DNA of 64,000 bases. Origin: Cyanobacteria bacterium UBA5018. GTDB lineage: Bacteria > Cyanobacteriota > Cyanobacteriia > PCC-6307 > Cyanobiaceae. Of the stretch, positions 26,553 through 34,305 are shown in pieces (position 1 is the first letter of the stretch; each line of letters starts with the position of its first letter). The translations under genes and the position numbers were made by a program. The notes beneath the pieces were generated by a model. The model was given only the letters and a program-made list of their open reading frames with translations. It was not told the DNA's origin and ran no database searches. The DNA lies in contig DGYA01000124.1 in NCBI GenBank assembly GCA_002396505.1, positions 809 through 64,808 of the forward strand, read 5' to 3'.

Positions 26553-27314
26553 GTGGCCCTGCCCCTCCTGCAATACGCGCCCACCACTCAGAACTCCCGC
26601 GTGAACCCTCTGCGGGTGGGTTCGGATGAGGATCCCAAGGCCGTCTCCCTTGACAAAGCGATCGATCGCGAAGATCAAAACTTCGTAATTGAATCGGCTT
26701 ATCGCCAGATCTTCTTCCACGCCTTCAAAGTCGACCGCGACCGCACCCTGGAATGCCAGCTGCGGGACGGCCAGATCACCGTGCGCGATTTCATTCGCTC
26801 ACTCTGTTTGTCGGACACTTTTAACCGCAGCTTCTACAATCTCAACAACAACTACAAGGTGGCTCGTCACCTTGTAGAGAAACTGCTGGGGCGTAGCACC
26901 TACGGCAAATCAGAGGAAATTGCCTGGTCCGCGGTTATTATGACTCGCGGCATCAAAGGGGCAGTTGATCAGATCCTCAACAGCCAAGAGTATCTGGAAA
27001 GCTTCGGATACGACACCGTCCCCTATCACCGCAACCGGGTGGTGGGCAGCCGTGACCTGGGCGAAACCCCCTTCAACATCACCAGCCCCCGCTACGACGC
27101 CTATTACCGCGGCATTTTTGGCTTCCCGCAGGTGATCTACACCGGCGTCCGCAAGGGCTACCCCGCCCGCGCCAGCCAGCGTCGCGGCGGCTACCCCGAG
27201 GACTACCTGGACATGGTGCGCAGCCTGCCCGCCCCGCGGGCTACGGCAGCCGCCTCTGGCAGCGCCGGCATGGACTACCTCTCCAAGGTGCCCTACCGCA
27301 GCATCGGCCGCTGA
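26553..27314 (+). CDS. cpcG: Phycobilisome rod-core linker polypeptide CpcG
   Basis: Attaches phycocyanin rods to the allophycocyanin core. The family start MALPLLxYAP is matched exactly by the GTG at 26553 (VALPLLQYAPTTQNSRV), giving 253 residues. The Pfam PBS-linker domain follows (DREDQNFVIESAYRQIFFHA, TVRDFIRSLCLSDTFNRSFY, VEKLLGRSTYGKSEEIAWSA, INSQEYL-type end). The C-terminus carries the YPEDYLDMVR and PYRSIGR tail. A strong terminator lies 75 bp downstream. Confidence 0.96.
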   Translation: MALPLLQYAPTTQNSRVNPLRVGSDEDPKAVSLDKAIDREDQNFVIESAYRQIFFHAFKVDRDRTLECQLRDGQITVRDFIRSLCLSDTFNRSFYNLNNNYKVARHLVEKLLGRSTYGKSEEIAWSAVIMTRGIKGAVDQILNSQEYLESFGYDTVPYHRNRVVGSRDLGETPFNITSPRYDAYYRGIFGFPQVIYTGVRKGYPARASQRRGGYPEDYLDMVRSLPAPRATAAASGSAGMDYLSKVPYRSIGR

Positions 27315-27389
27315 GCTTGGTCCTGGAGTGAAGACCCTGAGCGAGGCCACCTAGGGCGGATCACCGCGCAAGCCAATCCAGCTCCCCCA

Positions 27390-27413
27390 AGCGGCCTACC
27401 TGGCCGCTTTTTT
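27390..27413 (+). terminator. Rho-independent terminator after cpcG
   Basis: GCGGCC (27391-27396), a five-base loop, and GGCCGC (27402-27407) are followed by TTTTTT (27408-27413). This is a perfect six-pair GC stem with a T tract. Confidence 0.9.
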
Positions 27414-27532
27414 GTTGGTCGCCGCCTGGACTCAATGGCGAGACTATCGTCAGCATCTTCTGACCCCGGTCTGCGATCGGGCCTGGGGGGCTGCAAACTC
27501 GACCACAATGAAATCAAAAAGAAGTTGCAGCT

Positions 27533-28633
27533 GTGACCCAGACGCTCTCATTGTTGGCCCAGATGACCCTGCGACAGCTGCGTAAGGTCGCCAGCGACCT
27601 GGGCGTTTCCTTATACAGCCGCAAATCGAAGGAAGAGCTCGTAGCTGAGATCAGTGCCCGCAACGAGAACAACGAGCTCAGCCTGCTGGCCATCGAGGCC
27701 GAGATGAATCCAGCGCCTCGCCCAGAGGGATTCACCAATGTGGTGTTCCTGCCTAGGGATCCCCAATGGGCCTACGTGTTCTGGGAAATTGCCCCACAGG
27801 ATCGACAGGATGCCGAGGTCGAGGGTGCCTCCCAGCTATGCCTGCGGGTGGCCGATGTGACCGGACTGGCTGGCGGTGCCGCCCATCCCCACACCATGCA
27901 GGAGGTGGTGGTCGATCGCTTTTCCACCGAGTGGTACCTACCCGTTCCGCTCAGCGACCGCGACTATCGAGTTGAGTTGGGCTTCCGCACCAACAAAAGT
28001 GGCGGCTGGATCTCCCTGGCCTTCTCCTCGGTGGCCCGGGTACCGGCGGTGCACCCCAGCGAGCAGATCCTCGACCAATTTGTGCCCTTCTCCCTGGAAA
28101 GCAGCAGCCAGCCCGCCACCAGCACCGGCTTTAGCGCCGCTGCCCCAGCCCTTCCAGAGACTGACGACAGCCGCTTGCATGAGCGCCTCTATCAAACCGC
28201 CACCTCCCGTTGGCGCCGCCTGGGCCGCGGTTCAGAGGCCTTCCATGAGCTGGATCTGGACAGTGCCGGTTTCGACTCCTCCGAACACCACGCCTCAGGA
28301 GCTGGGGTCTGGGCCAGTGGACGCAGCGAATCTGGAGCCGGCGGAGTGCAAGCCCGCCAGCGCTCCTTCTGGTTGGTGGCCGATGCAGAACTGGTGGTTT
28401 ATGGCGCCACAGATCCTGCGGCTAGGTTGCTGATCGGCGGAGAAGAAGTACCCCTCTCCAATGACGGCACCTTTCGCATCCAGGTGCCCTTCCGCGATGG
28501 CGAACAATTATATCCAATTGAGGCAATAGCTGCCGACGGAGTACAAAAGCGAGCCATCACAATGGAATTCCGCCGCTCCACTCCCCAAGACCACAGCAAT
28601 CCCGCTGACGAAGCGATCTCGGAATGGTTCTGA
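27533..28633 (+). CDS. DUF4912 protein with N-terminal SAP/Rho-N-like domain
   Basis: The protein has 366 residues from GTG 27533. Residues 1-~50 form a small helical SAP/Rho-N-like motif (LRQLRKVASDLGVSLYSRKS, then KEELVAEI), which often binds nucleic acid. The DUF4912 domain follows (TNVVFLPRDPQWAYVFWEI, then DRDYRVELGFR). A Ser/Gly-rich linker leads to a C-terminal beta segment (WLVADAELVVYGATDPAARL). The family is widespread in cyanobacteria without an established role. The stop overlaps the next start (TGATG). Confidence 0.85.
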   Translation: MTQTLSLLAQMTLRQLRKVASDLGVSLYSRKSKEELVAEISARNENNELSLLAIEAEMNPAPRPEGFTNVVFLPRDPQWAYVFWEIAPQDRQDAEVEGASQLCLRVADVTGLAGGAAHPHTMQEVVVDRFSTEWYLPVPLSDRDYRVELGFRTNKSGGWISLAFSSVARVPAVHPSEQILDQFVPFSLESSSQPATSTGFSAAAPALPETDDSRLHERLYQTATSRWRRLGRGSEAFHELDLDSAGFDSSEHHASGAGVWASGRSESGAGGVQARQRSFWLVADAELVVYGATDPAARLLIGGEEVPLSNDGTFRIQVPFRDGEQLYPIEAIAADGVQKRAITMEFRRSTPQDHSNPADEAISEWF

Positions 28634-28812
28634 TGGATACCCGACGCGCTCTGGTGGCCTTCACACCGCTGCTGGGGGCTGTCAGCTTCCCAGTGGCAGT
28701 GCCCCTAGTGATGAAGCACCTGGGCATTCCGGCCGCAGTGCTCACCGCCATGGTGCTCGGCTCCCTCTGGTTTGTGGCCATGCTGCGCACTTCCGAGATG
28801 CCCAGCCACTAG
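28633..28812 (+). CDS. Small two-helix membrane protein
   Basis: The protein has 59 residues (MDTRRALVAFTPLLGAVSFP) with two hydrophobic segments separated by KHLGIPAA, ending MLRTSEMPSH. Its ATG overlaps the stop of the DUF4912 gene, so it is translationally coupled; an ATG at 28624 is an alternative. I do not recognise the family beyond small conserved cyanobacterial membrane proteins. Confidence 0.7.
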   Translation: MDTRRALVAFTPLLGAVSFPVAVPLVMKHLGIPAAVLTAMVLGSLWFVAMLRTSEMPSH

Positions 28813-29533
28813 TTAAGCTCTGGAAAATCGCTAGTTAAGCCCTGCAATACCCGATACTTTTGCGTGACACTGACACCTAAAACCCCTGATGCCTAAAGCT
28901 TTGCGGCATCAAGGCTAGATTAACGCTTCATCTATTTTTCCCAGATCTCCCCCAACCCATCCCAGCCAATCAGGGCAAGGCAAGTTATACAAACCAGGCA
29001 AGGCAAGCCAATCAAGAAAAGCAAACCAAGCCAAGCCAAGCCAGTCAATAAAGGCAAATTAACCAAGAAAACCAAGGAAATCAAGGAAAACAGGTTAGCC
29101 AAAGAGCGTCTCAAAAATTGCCACTCATGCTCATAGTAGCTATGAAAATTCAAATATTTTCAATATTTTATTTGTCAAAAAGTCGTTAATACTTGAGGGA
29201 AGCTCGAAAGATCTCAAATTCCTCCCATTTTATGGTGCGAAAAATGGTGCGAAGAACCTGGTGTCGACTTGCCTACCCTTAACTCATGTGGACCGAATGG
29301 ACAGTTTTTTGAGGTGCCCTTGAGATTTTTCTAAGGTGTCCTCAAAACACCCAGGCCCAGGTCTATCCCACTAAGGCCTAAGGCCTGTCCCACTCGGGCC
29401 TAAGGCTGTCACCCTAAGAATTTCCCGGCAAAACCTGCATAACATAGACCCTTAAACTTATGCCGGCCCCCGATAGCATTTATCCCTGCTGGCCTGGGAA
29501 CATTAGTACCCTTGTTGCTGCAGGAGGAGCCTT
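28813..29533. other. Long AT-rich spacer with several repeats
   Basis: This spacer holds four things. A possible divergent copy of the dispersed repeat lies at 28814-28914 (CTCTGGAAAATCGCT to TTTGCGGCATCAAGG), with a stem TGATGCC/GGCATCA at 28887-28911. A low-complexity AAGGCAAGCCAA/CCAAGG stretch lies at ~28955-29100. The 15-bp motif is at 29305-29319. Short GGCCTAAGGCCT-type repeats lie at ~29375-29410. A minus-strand ORF through the low-complexity part is not credible. Confidence 0.5.
29305..29319 (+). repeat. Dispersed 15-bp motif TTTTTTGAGRTGCCC, copy 2
   Basis: TTTTTTGAGGTGCCC is identical to 36078-36092 and differs by one base from 2414-2428. A weaker echo (TTTTTCTAAGGTGTCC) follows about 20 bp on. 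Confidence 0.5.
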
Positions 29534-29566
29534 GTGGCAACCCTGAAGCCAGCGACTGAATCTTAA
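29534..29566 (+). CDS. Possible 10-codon leader peptide coupled to the PLD gene
   Basis: A very strong Shine-Dalgarno (AGGAGGAG, 29522-29529) precedes GTG 29534. The mini-ORF (V-A-T-L-K-P-A-T-E-S) ends TAA at 29564-29566, overlapping the ATG of the phospholipase-like gene (TAATG). It may exist only to load ribosomes for the lipoprotein gene. Confidence 0.35.
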   Translation: MATLKPATES

Positions 29567-31020
29567 TGCTCTGGATTTGGCATCACCAGCCAGCGCCAGC
29601 CGGCAAAGCAGCCTTGCAACAGCAGCCTGCCCTGCGACACCAGCCTGCCGCCCTAAGAGCAGCTGCCGCGCTACGCATCTGTGCCGCTCTGCTGCTGTTC
29701 CCCCTGGGGGGCTGTCAAGCAACTGCCCAGCTGGTGGGCAAGCCGCCCACGCCAGGGCCGCTGCCCGCCGGCATTGAGCTGGTGTTCAACCACAACCCCC
29801 TGCAGCATTACCGCAGTCCCATCAGCGGCCAATGGCGAGCTGGCGACGACCTGGAGGCATTCATCCTGCGGGGCATTAATTCCGCCCAGCGGGAAATACT
29901 TGTGGCAGTGCAGGAATTATCGCTACCCAAAGTGGCCGAGGCATTGGCCCGCCGCCAGAGCGAAGGTATCACAGTGCGTGTAATTCTAGAGAACACCTAC
30001 AGCAAGCCCTGGAGCCAAGAGCATGCCGCCGATCTCAGCCCCCACCAGCGACTCCGCAATACCCAGTTACAAAAACTGGGCTGGGGAGATGCGGTAGCAA
30101 TTATGCAACAGGCCCATGTGCCGATGATCGACGATACCGCAGATGGCAGCAAAGGTAGCGGCTTGATGCACCATAAATTCATGGTGATTGATCGGCGGGA
30201 AGTGATTACCGGTTCCACCAACTTCTCCCCCTCCTGCGTCCATGGCGACCCGGATGATCCAACCACCCTGGGCAACGTCAACCATCTACTGCGCTTCCAG
30301 AGCCCTGCCCTGGCTGAGTTGTTCGCCGCCGAATTCAACCGCATGTGGGGCGATGGCCCCGGCGGTGCAGCCGACAGTCAATTTGGCTTAGCCAAGCAAG
30401 AAGGGCCACTGCAGGTGGTGCAAATTGGCGAGACAACGGTAGGGGTGCTGTTTGCGCCCCATCCCCGCCGCGACGGCAATAATGGGCTGGCAGTAATCGA
30501 CAACTTGCTGTCCGAAACCGATAGGAGCCTGGATCTGGCCCTATTTGTACTGTCCGAACAACGGCTGGCAGATACGATGGAAGCTCTACAGCAGCACGGG
30601 ATAAAGATTCGATTACTGGCCGATCCAGGTTTTGCAAATCGCTCATTCAGCGAGGTGCTTGACCTGCTCGGCACGCGCATGCCCGATCGCCGCTGCATGC
30701 TGGAGGCAGGCAACAAGCCTTGGCAGCAACCCCTCGCTGGGGTAGGCACACCACGCCTGCCCAGAGGCGACAAATTGCATCACAAATTAGCGATCATCGA
30801 CGACGAACGAGTGATCAGCGGCTCCTTCAACTGGAGCCCCAGCGCCTCCTTCCAAAACGACGAAACCCTGCTGGTGATCGATTCAGCTCTACTCGCCCGC
30901 CACTTCAAGGCTGAAATCGACCAACTCTGGAAAACAGCCGAATTGGGCATTAGCCCCCGCCTGGCCCGAAAACAGCTAAGGCTGCAACAAAAATGCGGCC
31001 GTGGCCAGCAGCGCAGTTAG
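29566..31020 (+). CDS. Phospholipase D-like lipoprotein with two HKD motifs
   Basis: The protein has 484 residues. The hydrophobic N-terminal segment ends in LGGC with C50 as a likely lipobox cysteine, so the protein is probably membrane-anchored on the outer face of the inner membrane or in the periplasm. Two HxK(x)4D catalytic motifs are complete: H203/K204/D209 in MHHKFMVIDRREVITGSTNF and H406/K407/D412 in LHHKLAIIDDERVISGSFNW. Full two-HKD proteins include phospholipases, cardiolipin synthases and nucleases; two related PLD halves are clear but the substrate is not. A coupled mini-ORF precedes it, and the grr locus follows after 160 bp. Confidence 0.88.
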   Translation: MLWIWHHQPAPAGKAALQQQPALRHQPAALRAAAALRICAALLLFPLGGCQATAQLVGKPPTPGPLPAGIELVFNHNPLQHYRSPISGQWRAGDDLEAFILRGINSAQREILVAVQELSLPKVAEALARRQSEGITVRVILENTYSKPWSQEHAADLSPHQRLRNTQLQKLGWGDAVAIMQQAHVPMIDDTADGSKGSGLMHHKFMVIDRREVITGSTNFSPSCVHGDPDDPTTLGNVNHLLRFQSPALAELFAAEFNRMWGDGPGGAADSQFGLAKQEGPLQVVQIGETTVGVLFAPHPRRDGNNGLAVIDNLLSETDRSLDLALFVLSEQRLADTMEALQQHGIKIRLLADPGFANRSFSEVLDLLGTRMPDRRCMLEAGNKPWQQPLAGVGTPRLPRGDKLHHKLAIIDDERVISGSFNWSPSASFQNDETLLVIDSALLARHFKAEIDQLWKTAELGISPRLARKQLRLQQKCGRGQQRS

Positions 31021-31034
31021 CGACAACAGCGCTG

Positions 31035-31133
31035 CAACCTGGCAACAAGGTCACAAATGGCCCGCTGAAAAGGGCCCCTAGGTAAAGAAAACCATCGGCT
31101 TTATCTTCTCGCTGCCTAGACGTTGCCAGGTTG
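31035..31133. repeat. Nested inverted-repeat element (possible structured RNA) before the grr genes
   Basis: An outer 12-bp perfect inverted repeat (CAACCTGGCAAC 31035-31046 / GTTGCCAGGTTG 31122-31133) encloses two further stems. Stem 1 is GGCCC/GGGCC (31059-31063/31072-31076). Stem 2 is CTAGGTAAAG (31078-31087), pairing with CTTTA (31099-31103) and CCTAG (31115-31119). As RNA this would be a three-way junction ending 50 bases before the first grr gene. There is no T tract, so it is not a classic terminator. Confidence 0.55.
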
Positions 31134-31182
31134 AGCACAGTGAGGGTCAACCTCCGTGCCGCTGGCTTCAGGCGGCGTCGCG

Positions 31183-32118
31183 ATGCCCGATCATTTTTCC
31201 CCCTCAGGGCGGCGCCTGAGCGGCCTGGCGCTGGCCTTCGCCCTACTGGCCCCCGGACTGGTGACACCCCTGGCCGCCGCGGCCGAAACGGTGCTGGAGC
31301 GGGCGGCCCGCACCGGCGTGATCAGCATGGGCGGCCGCACCGATCTGCCCCCCTTCTCCTTTCTCGATGGCAGCAAAGCGGTCACGGGCTTCTCGATTGA
31401 TGTGGCCCGGCTGATCGAGGCGGAGGCAAGCGCCTACCTGGGCAAGCCAGTGAAACTGGAGTTCCAGGTGGTGAACGACCCCGCCACCCTGTTCCGCCAG
31501 GTGAGCCATGGTGAAACCGACCTGGCCTGCGGCGCCCAATTCACCTGGGAGCGGGAGATGTTTGTTGATTTCTCGCTGCCCTACAGCCTCTCCGGCATCC
31601 GGGTGCTGAGTAGAGATGGGCGCATTGACGGCTCGCCCCAGAGCCTGGTCGGCAAGCGCATTGGCGTGCTGGCTGGCGGCCTCGGCGACACCACCATCGC
31701 CGACCTGCAGCCCAAGGCCCTGCGCCAACCCTTCCCTGGCCTTAACGAAGCGGTGGCGGCCCTGCAGACAGGCAAGGTGGACGCAGTGGCCGGCGATTCA
31801 CTGCTGTTGATGGCAATCCGCAAGCTCAAGGGCAAACAGGGCCTGGAATTACGGCCCGAACAGCCCCTGGCCCGCTATGCGGTGGGCTGCATCATGCCGG
31901 AAAATAATTCCACCTTCCGCAATCTGGTAAATATAGCCATTGCCAGGCTGCTACAGAGTTACCTCAACGATGATCCGGCTGCTGTGGCCATCGTCAATCG
32001 CTGGTTCGGCCCGCAGGGGATGCTCGAGCTGCCCAGCCCGATGATCAAGGCCTATTTCGCAGCCGTAATGCTCAACTATGAGCAGATCCAGGTTGCCTCT
32101 CCCTCCTCCGCCAAATAG
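31183..32118 (+). CDS. GRRM-associated extracellular solute-binding protein (family 3 SBP)
   Basis: The protein has 311 residues from ATG 31183 (a GTG at 31156 would add nine). Basic residues and a hydrophobic stretch ending PLAAAAE form a Sec signal peptide. The mature part is a family 3 periplasmic binding protein of the amino-acid/glutamate type (GVISMGGRTDLPPFSFLDGS, TGFSIDVARLI, DLACGAQFTWEREMFVDFSL, GKRIGVLAGGLGDTTIADLQ, KVDAVAGDS). Orphan SBPs of this type are a known partner in cyanobacterial grr loci. No ABC permease or ATPase is adjacent. The SBP ends 10 bp before the precursor gene, so an operon is likely. Its role (sensing or carrying the mature peptide) is inference. Confidence 0.85.
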   Translation: MPDHFSPSGRRLSGLALAFALLAPGLVTPLAAAAETVLERAARTGVISMGGRTDLPPFSFLDGSKAVTGFSIDVARLIEAEASAYLGKPVKLEFQVVNDPATLFRQVSHGETDLACGAQFTWEREMFVDFSLPYSLSGIRVLSRDGRIDGSPQSLVGKRIGVLAGGLGDTTIADLQPKALRQPFPGLNEAVAALQTGKVDAVAGDSLLLMAIRKLKGKQGLELRPEQPLARYAVGCIMPENNSTFRNLVNIAIARLLQSYLNDDPAAVAIVNRWFGPQGMLELPSPMIKAYFAAVMLNYEQIQVASPSSAK

Positions 32119-32128
32119 CAGCAGATCC

Positions 32129-32557
32129 ATGTCGATTAATACCCGCTCCGGCCTGTTCGCCTTCCTGATGGTGCTGGCCACCCTGCAGATCCCGGCCGGC
32201 CAGGCCAGTGCTAGCGCCGGCGCCGAGGCCACTGGCAACCCAGCCCCCGCCGGTTCGATCACCGGTTCGATCGAGGCGCGCCTGCAGCGCATCTCTGCCG
32301 CCCTGCGGGAACAGCAGCTGCAAGGCGGTGTGGAGGCAGCCGCTGGGGCCGACCTGCGCCTGGCCGCCGGCTTCGTCAATGGTGGCCGTGGCGGCTGGGG
32401 TAACAGCCGCTATGGCGGCTTTGGCAATGCCCATCCCTACTACGGCGGGGGCGTCGGCTTCCTCAATGGCAACGGCGGTTTCCGCAACGGTGGTTTCCGC
32501 AATGGGGGCTTCCTCAATGGCGGCGGCTTTCGCAATGGCGGATTTGTGAATTGGTAG
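32129..32557 (+). CDS. grrA: GrrA/OscA-type cyclophane RiPP precursor
   Basis: Glycine-rich precursor of 142 residues. Residues 1-~30 form a signal peptide (GLFAFLMVLATLQIPAG, then QASASA). The ~48-64 segment SIEARLQRISAALREQQ matches the conserved leader helix of the GrrA family. The core (~80-142) has nine aromatic-X-Asn triads: F82-N84, W90-N92, F98-N100, F111-N113, F118-N120, F123-N125, F128-N130, F134-N136 and F139-N141. These sit in GGF(R/L/V)N repeats with a period of about five residues near the end. Aromatic-X-X triads are the sites at which GrrM/OscB-type enzymes form three-residue cyclophanes. The gene sits between the SBP and the radical SAM gene. Confidence 0.92.
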   Translation: MSINTRSGLFAFLMVLATLQIPAGQASASAGAEATGNPAPAGSITGSIEARLQRISAALREQQLQGGVEAAAGADLRLAAGFVNGGRGGWGNSRYGGFGNAHPYYGGGVGFLNGNGGFRNGGFRNGGFLNGGGFRNGGFVNW

Positions 32558-32577
32558 GGCCGGCAGGGGAGCGGACC

Positions 32578-33744
32578 ATGGGGCAGAACCAAGCCGCTGG
32601 CGAGCCCAACTACGGGCCGATCAGCCTGCTGGTGGTCCAGGCCACCCCCTACTGCAACTTGGACTGCGACTACTGCTACCTGCCAGATCGCGACAACCGC
32701 GCCCGCCTAAAGCCAGAGTTGCTCGATCCAATCCTGGATCGGCTGCTCAGCAGCCCCTTCATCGACGGCGACTTCACCCTGCTCTGGCATGCCGGAGAGC
32801 CATTGGCACTGCCAGTGAGCTTTTATGACGAAGCCAGCCGCCGCATCCAGGCGGCGCTGGAGCGTCATCCCGAACGGCACATCGCCATCCACCAGTCGAT
32901 CCAGACCAACGGCACGTTGATCGATCAGCAATGGTGTGAGTGCTTCCAGCGCCACCAGATCAGCGTGGGGGTGAGCCTGGACGGGCCCGCGTTTCTCCAC
33001 GATGCCCACCGCCGCACCCGCACCGGCCTGGGCAGCCATGCCGCCACGATGCGGGGCATTGGCTGGCTGCGCCGCTACGGACTGCCCTTCCATGTGATCA
33101 GCGTGCTGGGGGAGCAGGGCCTCGATCACGCCGACAGCATCTTCCAGTTCTTTCTGGAGCAGGGCATCCACGACGTGGGCTTCAACATGGAAGAAACAGA
33201 AGGCATCAATCGCGCCTCCAGCCTGCAGGGAAGTGAATGCGAAAGGCGCTTCAGCGCCTTCATGCACCGCTTCTGGGAACTGACCAGGGCCACGGGCGAA
33301 CAGTTCGTACTGCGGGAGTTCGAGAGCGTCTACTCACTGGCCTATGCCGATGCTCGGCTCAAACAAACCGACATGAACAAACCGTTCGTGATCGTGAGCG
33401 TGGATCACCAGGGCAACTTCTCCACCTTTGACCCTGAGTTACTAGCTGTCCACACCGAAGAATATGGTGATTTCGTGCTCGGCAACGTGCAAACCGATAG
33501 CCTGGAATCGGTTATTGCCACGGAAAAATTCCAACGCATCCAGCATGACATGGCAGCTGGCGTGGCCCGCTGTCGCGAAAGCTGCGACTACTTCGGCCTA
33601 TGCGGTGGCGGCGCCGGCAGCAATAAATATTGGGAGAATGGCAGCTTTAACTCCACCGAAACCCAGGCCTGCCGCTATCGGGTAAAGCTAGTGGCAGACG
33701 TGGTGCTAGCCGGGCTGGAAGAAGCCCTCTCCCTGACACCATAA
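32578..33744 (+). CDS. grrM: GrrM-type radical SAM/SPASM cyclophane synthase
   Basis: The enzyme has 388 residues from ATG 32578, behind AGGGGAG, 20 bp after grrA. The radical SAM cluster motif CX3CX2C is C26/C30/C33 (PYCNLDCDYCYLPD). SAM-binding features follow (LLWHAGEPLALP, QTNGTLID, VGVSLDGP). The C-terminal SPASM region carries auxiliary-cluster cysteines C332, C336, C342 and C365 (CRESCDYFGLC; QAC), plus others upstream. The family forms C-C crosslinks from an aromatic ring to the beta-carbon of the third residue of a triad, here predicted in GrrA. A TTG at 32551 would overlap grrA and is less likely. No dedicated peptidase or exporter follows. Confidence 0.92.
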   Translation: MGQNQAAGEPNYGPISLLVVQATPYCNLDCDYCYLPDRDNRARLKPELLDPILDRLLSSPFIDGDFTLLWHAGEPLALPVSFYDEASRRIQAALERHPERHIAIHQSIQTNGTLIDQQWCECFQRHQISVGVSLDGPAFLHDAHRRTRTGLGSHAATMRGIGWLRRYGLPFHVISVLGEQGLDHADSIFQFFLEQGIHDVGFNMEETEGINRASSLQGSECERRFSAFMHRFWELTRATGEQFVLREFESVYSLAYADARLKQTDMNKPFVIVSVDHQGNFSTFDPELLAVHTEEYGDFVLGNVQTDSLESVIATEKFQRIQHDMAAGVARCRESCDYFGLCGGGAGSNKYWENGSFNSTETQACRYRVKLVADVVLAGLEEALSLTP

Positions 33745-33791
33745 AAGCAAAAACACAGCGAACGAGATTAAGATCAACCAAAAGGCAGTGC

Positions 33792-33862
33792 ACAAAGCCA
33801 GCGAACAAAGCCAGCGAACAAAGGCTGTGAACAAAGGCTCTGAACAAAGACTCTGAACAAAG
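33792..33862 (+). repeat. Exact 13-bp tandem repeat downstream of grrM
   Basis: ACAAAG anchors fall at 33792, 33805, 33818, 33831, 33844 and 33857, each 13 bp apart, with units like ACAAAGCCAGCGA drifting to ACAAAGGCTCTGA. The repeat lies in the spacer after grrM. Confidence 0.9.
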
Positions 33863-33942
33863 CGGCTGTGCGGCCAGCCCAACCGCAGATCCGGATATTG
33901 ATGCGGAGAGCCTACTATCAGTTCAAGCCCAGAGCTCGCGCC

Positions 33943-34185
33943 ATGGAGTCCAAGCCCACCTCCGCCCAGCACGCACCCACCCTGGATGCGATCCAGCTGA
34001 TGCTGCGTGATCTGCACACCCGCCACGAGGAGATTCGCCACAAGGCGGCCTTCCGAGGCTGCACCCGAGAGCTGTTGGAAGTGCAGCAGGAACTGGTCGA
34101 CTACCTGCTCACCAAAAAAAGCCACCTGATGGGCCAAGAGGCCTCGGGCAGTGCCCCAAAGCGGAACTACAACTCTTTTGTCTGA
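33943..34185 (+). CDS. Small hypothetical protein
   Basis: The protein has 80 residues from ATG 33943 (MESKPTSAQHAPTLDAIQLM); ATGs at 33901 and further upstream are possible. A helical, charged body (LHTRHEEIRHKAAFRGCTRE, then ELVDYLLTKKSHL) ends KRNYNSFV. It is soluble, with no recognised domain. It resembles small conserved picocyanobacterial proteins, but I cannot name it. Confidence 0.6.
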   Translation: MESKPTSAQHAPTLDAIQLMLRDLHTRHEEIRHKAAFRGCTRELLEVQQELVDYLLTKKSHLMGQEASGSAPKRNYNSFV

Positions 34186-34209
34186 GCTACTGGCTTTGCT
34201 GACCCACTC

Positions 34210-34260
34210 GTTTGCTTTAGCCACTGGTTTGCTTTAGCCACTGGTTTGTCTGAGCCGCTT
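34210..34260 (+). repeat. Exact 17-bp tandem repeat (x3)
   Basis: GTTTG anchors at 34210, 34227 and 34244 are 17 bp apart; the unit is GTTTGCTTTAGCCACTG. It lies in the spacer before the FAD monooxygenase. Confidence 0.85.
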
Positions 34261-34305
34261 GCTCTGATCCTTCCCCCGTTCAACGCCAGCCTTTCCTGAG
34301 CCTTC

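Noticed and set aside
28932..29153. 73-codon minus-strand ORF rich in Leu/Val/Gly that looks like a membrane protein
   Set aside because: It is the translation of the AAGGCAAGCCAA low-complexity repeat. It has no ribosome-binding site, and its hydrophobicity follows from the repeat.
33792..33862. Possible CRISPR array because of regular repeats
   Set aside because: Units are contiguous 13-bp tandem copies with no spacers; none of the repeat loci has the repeat-spacer layout and no cas gene is present.
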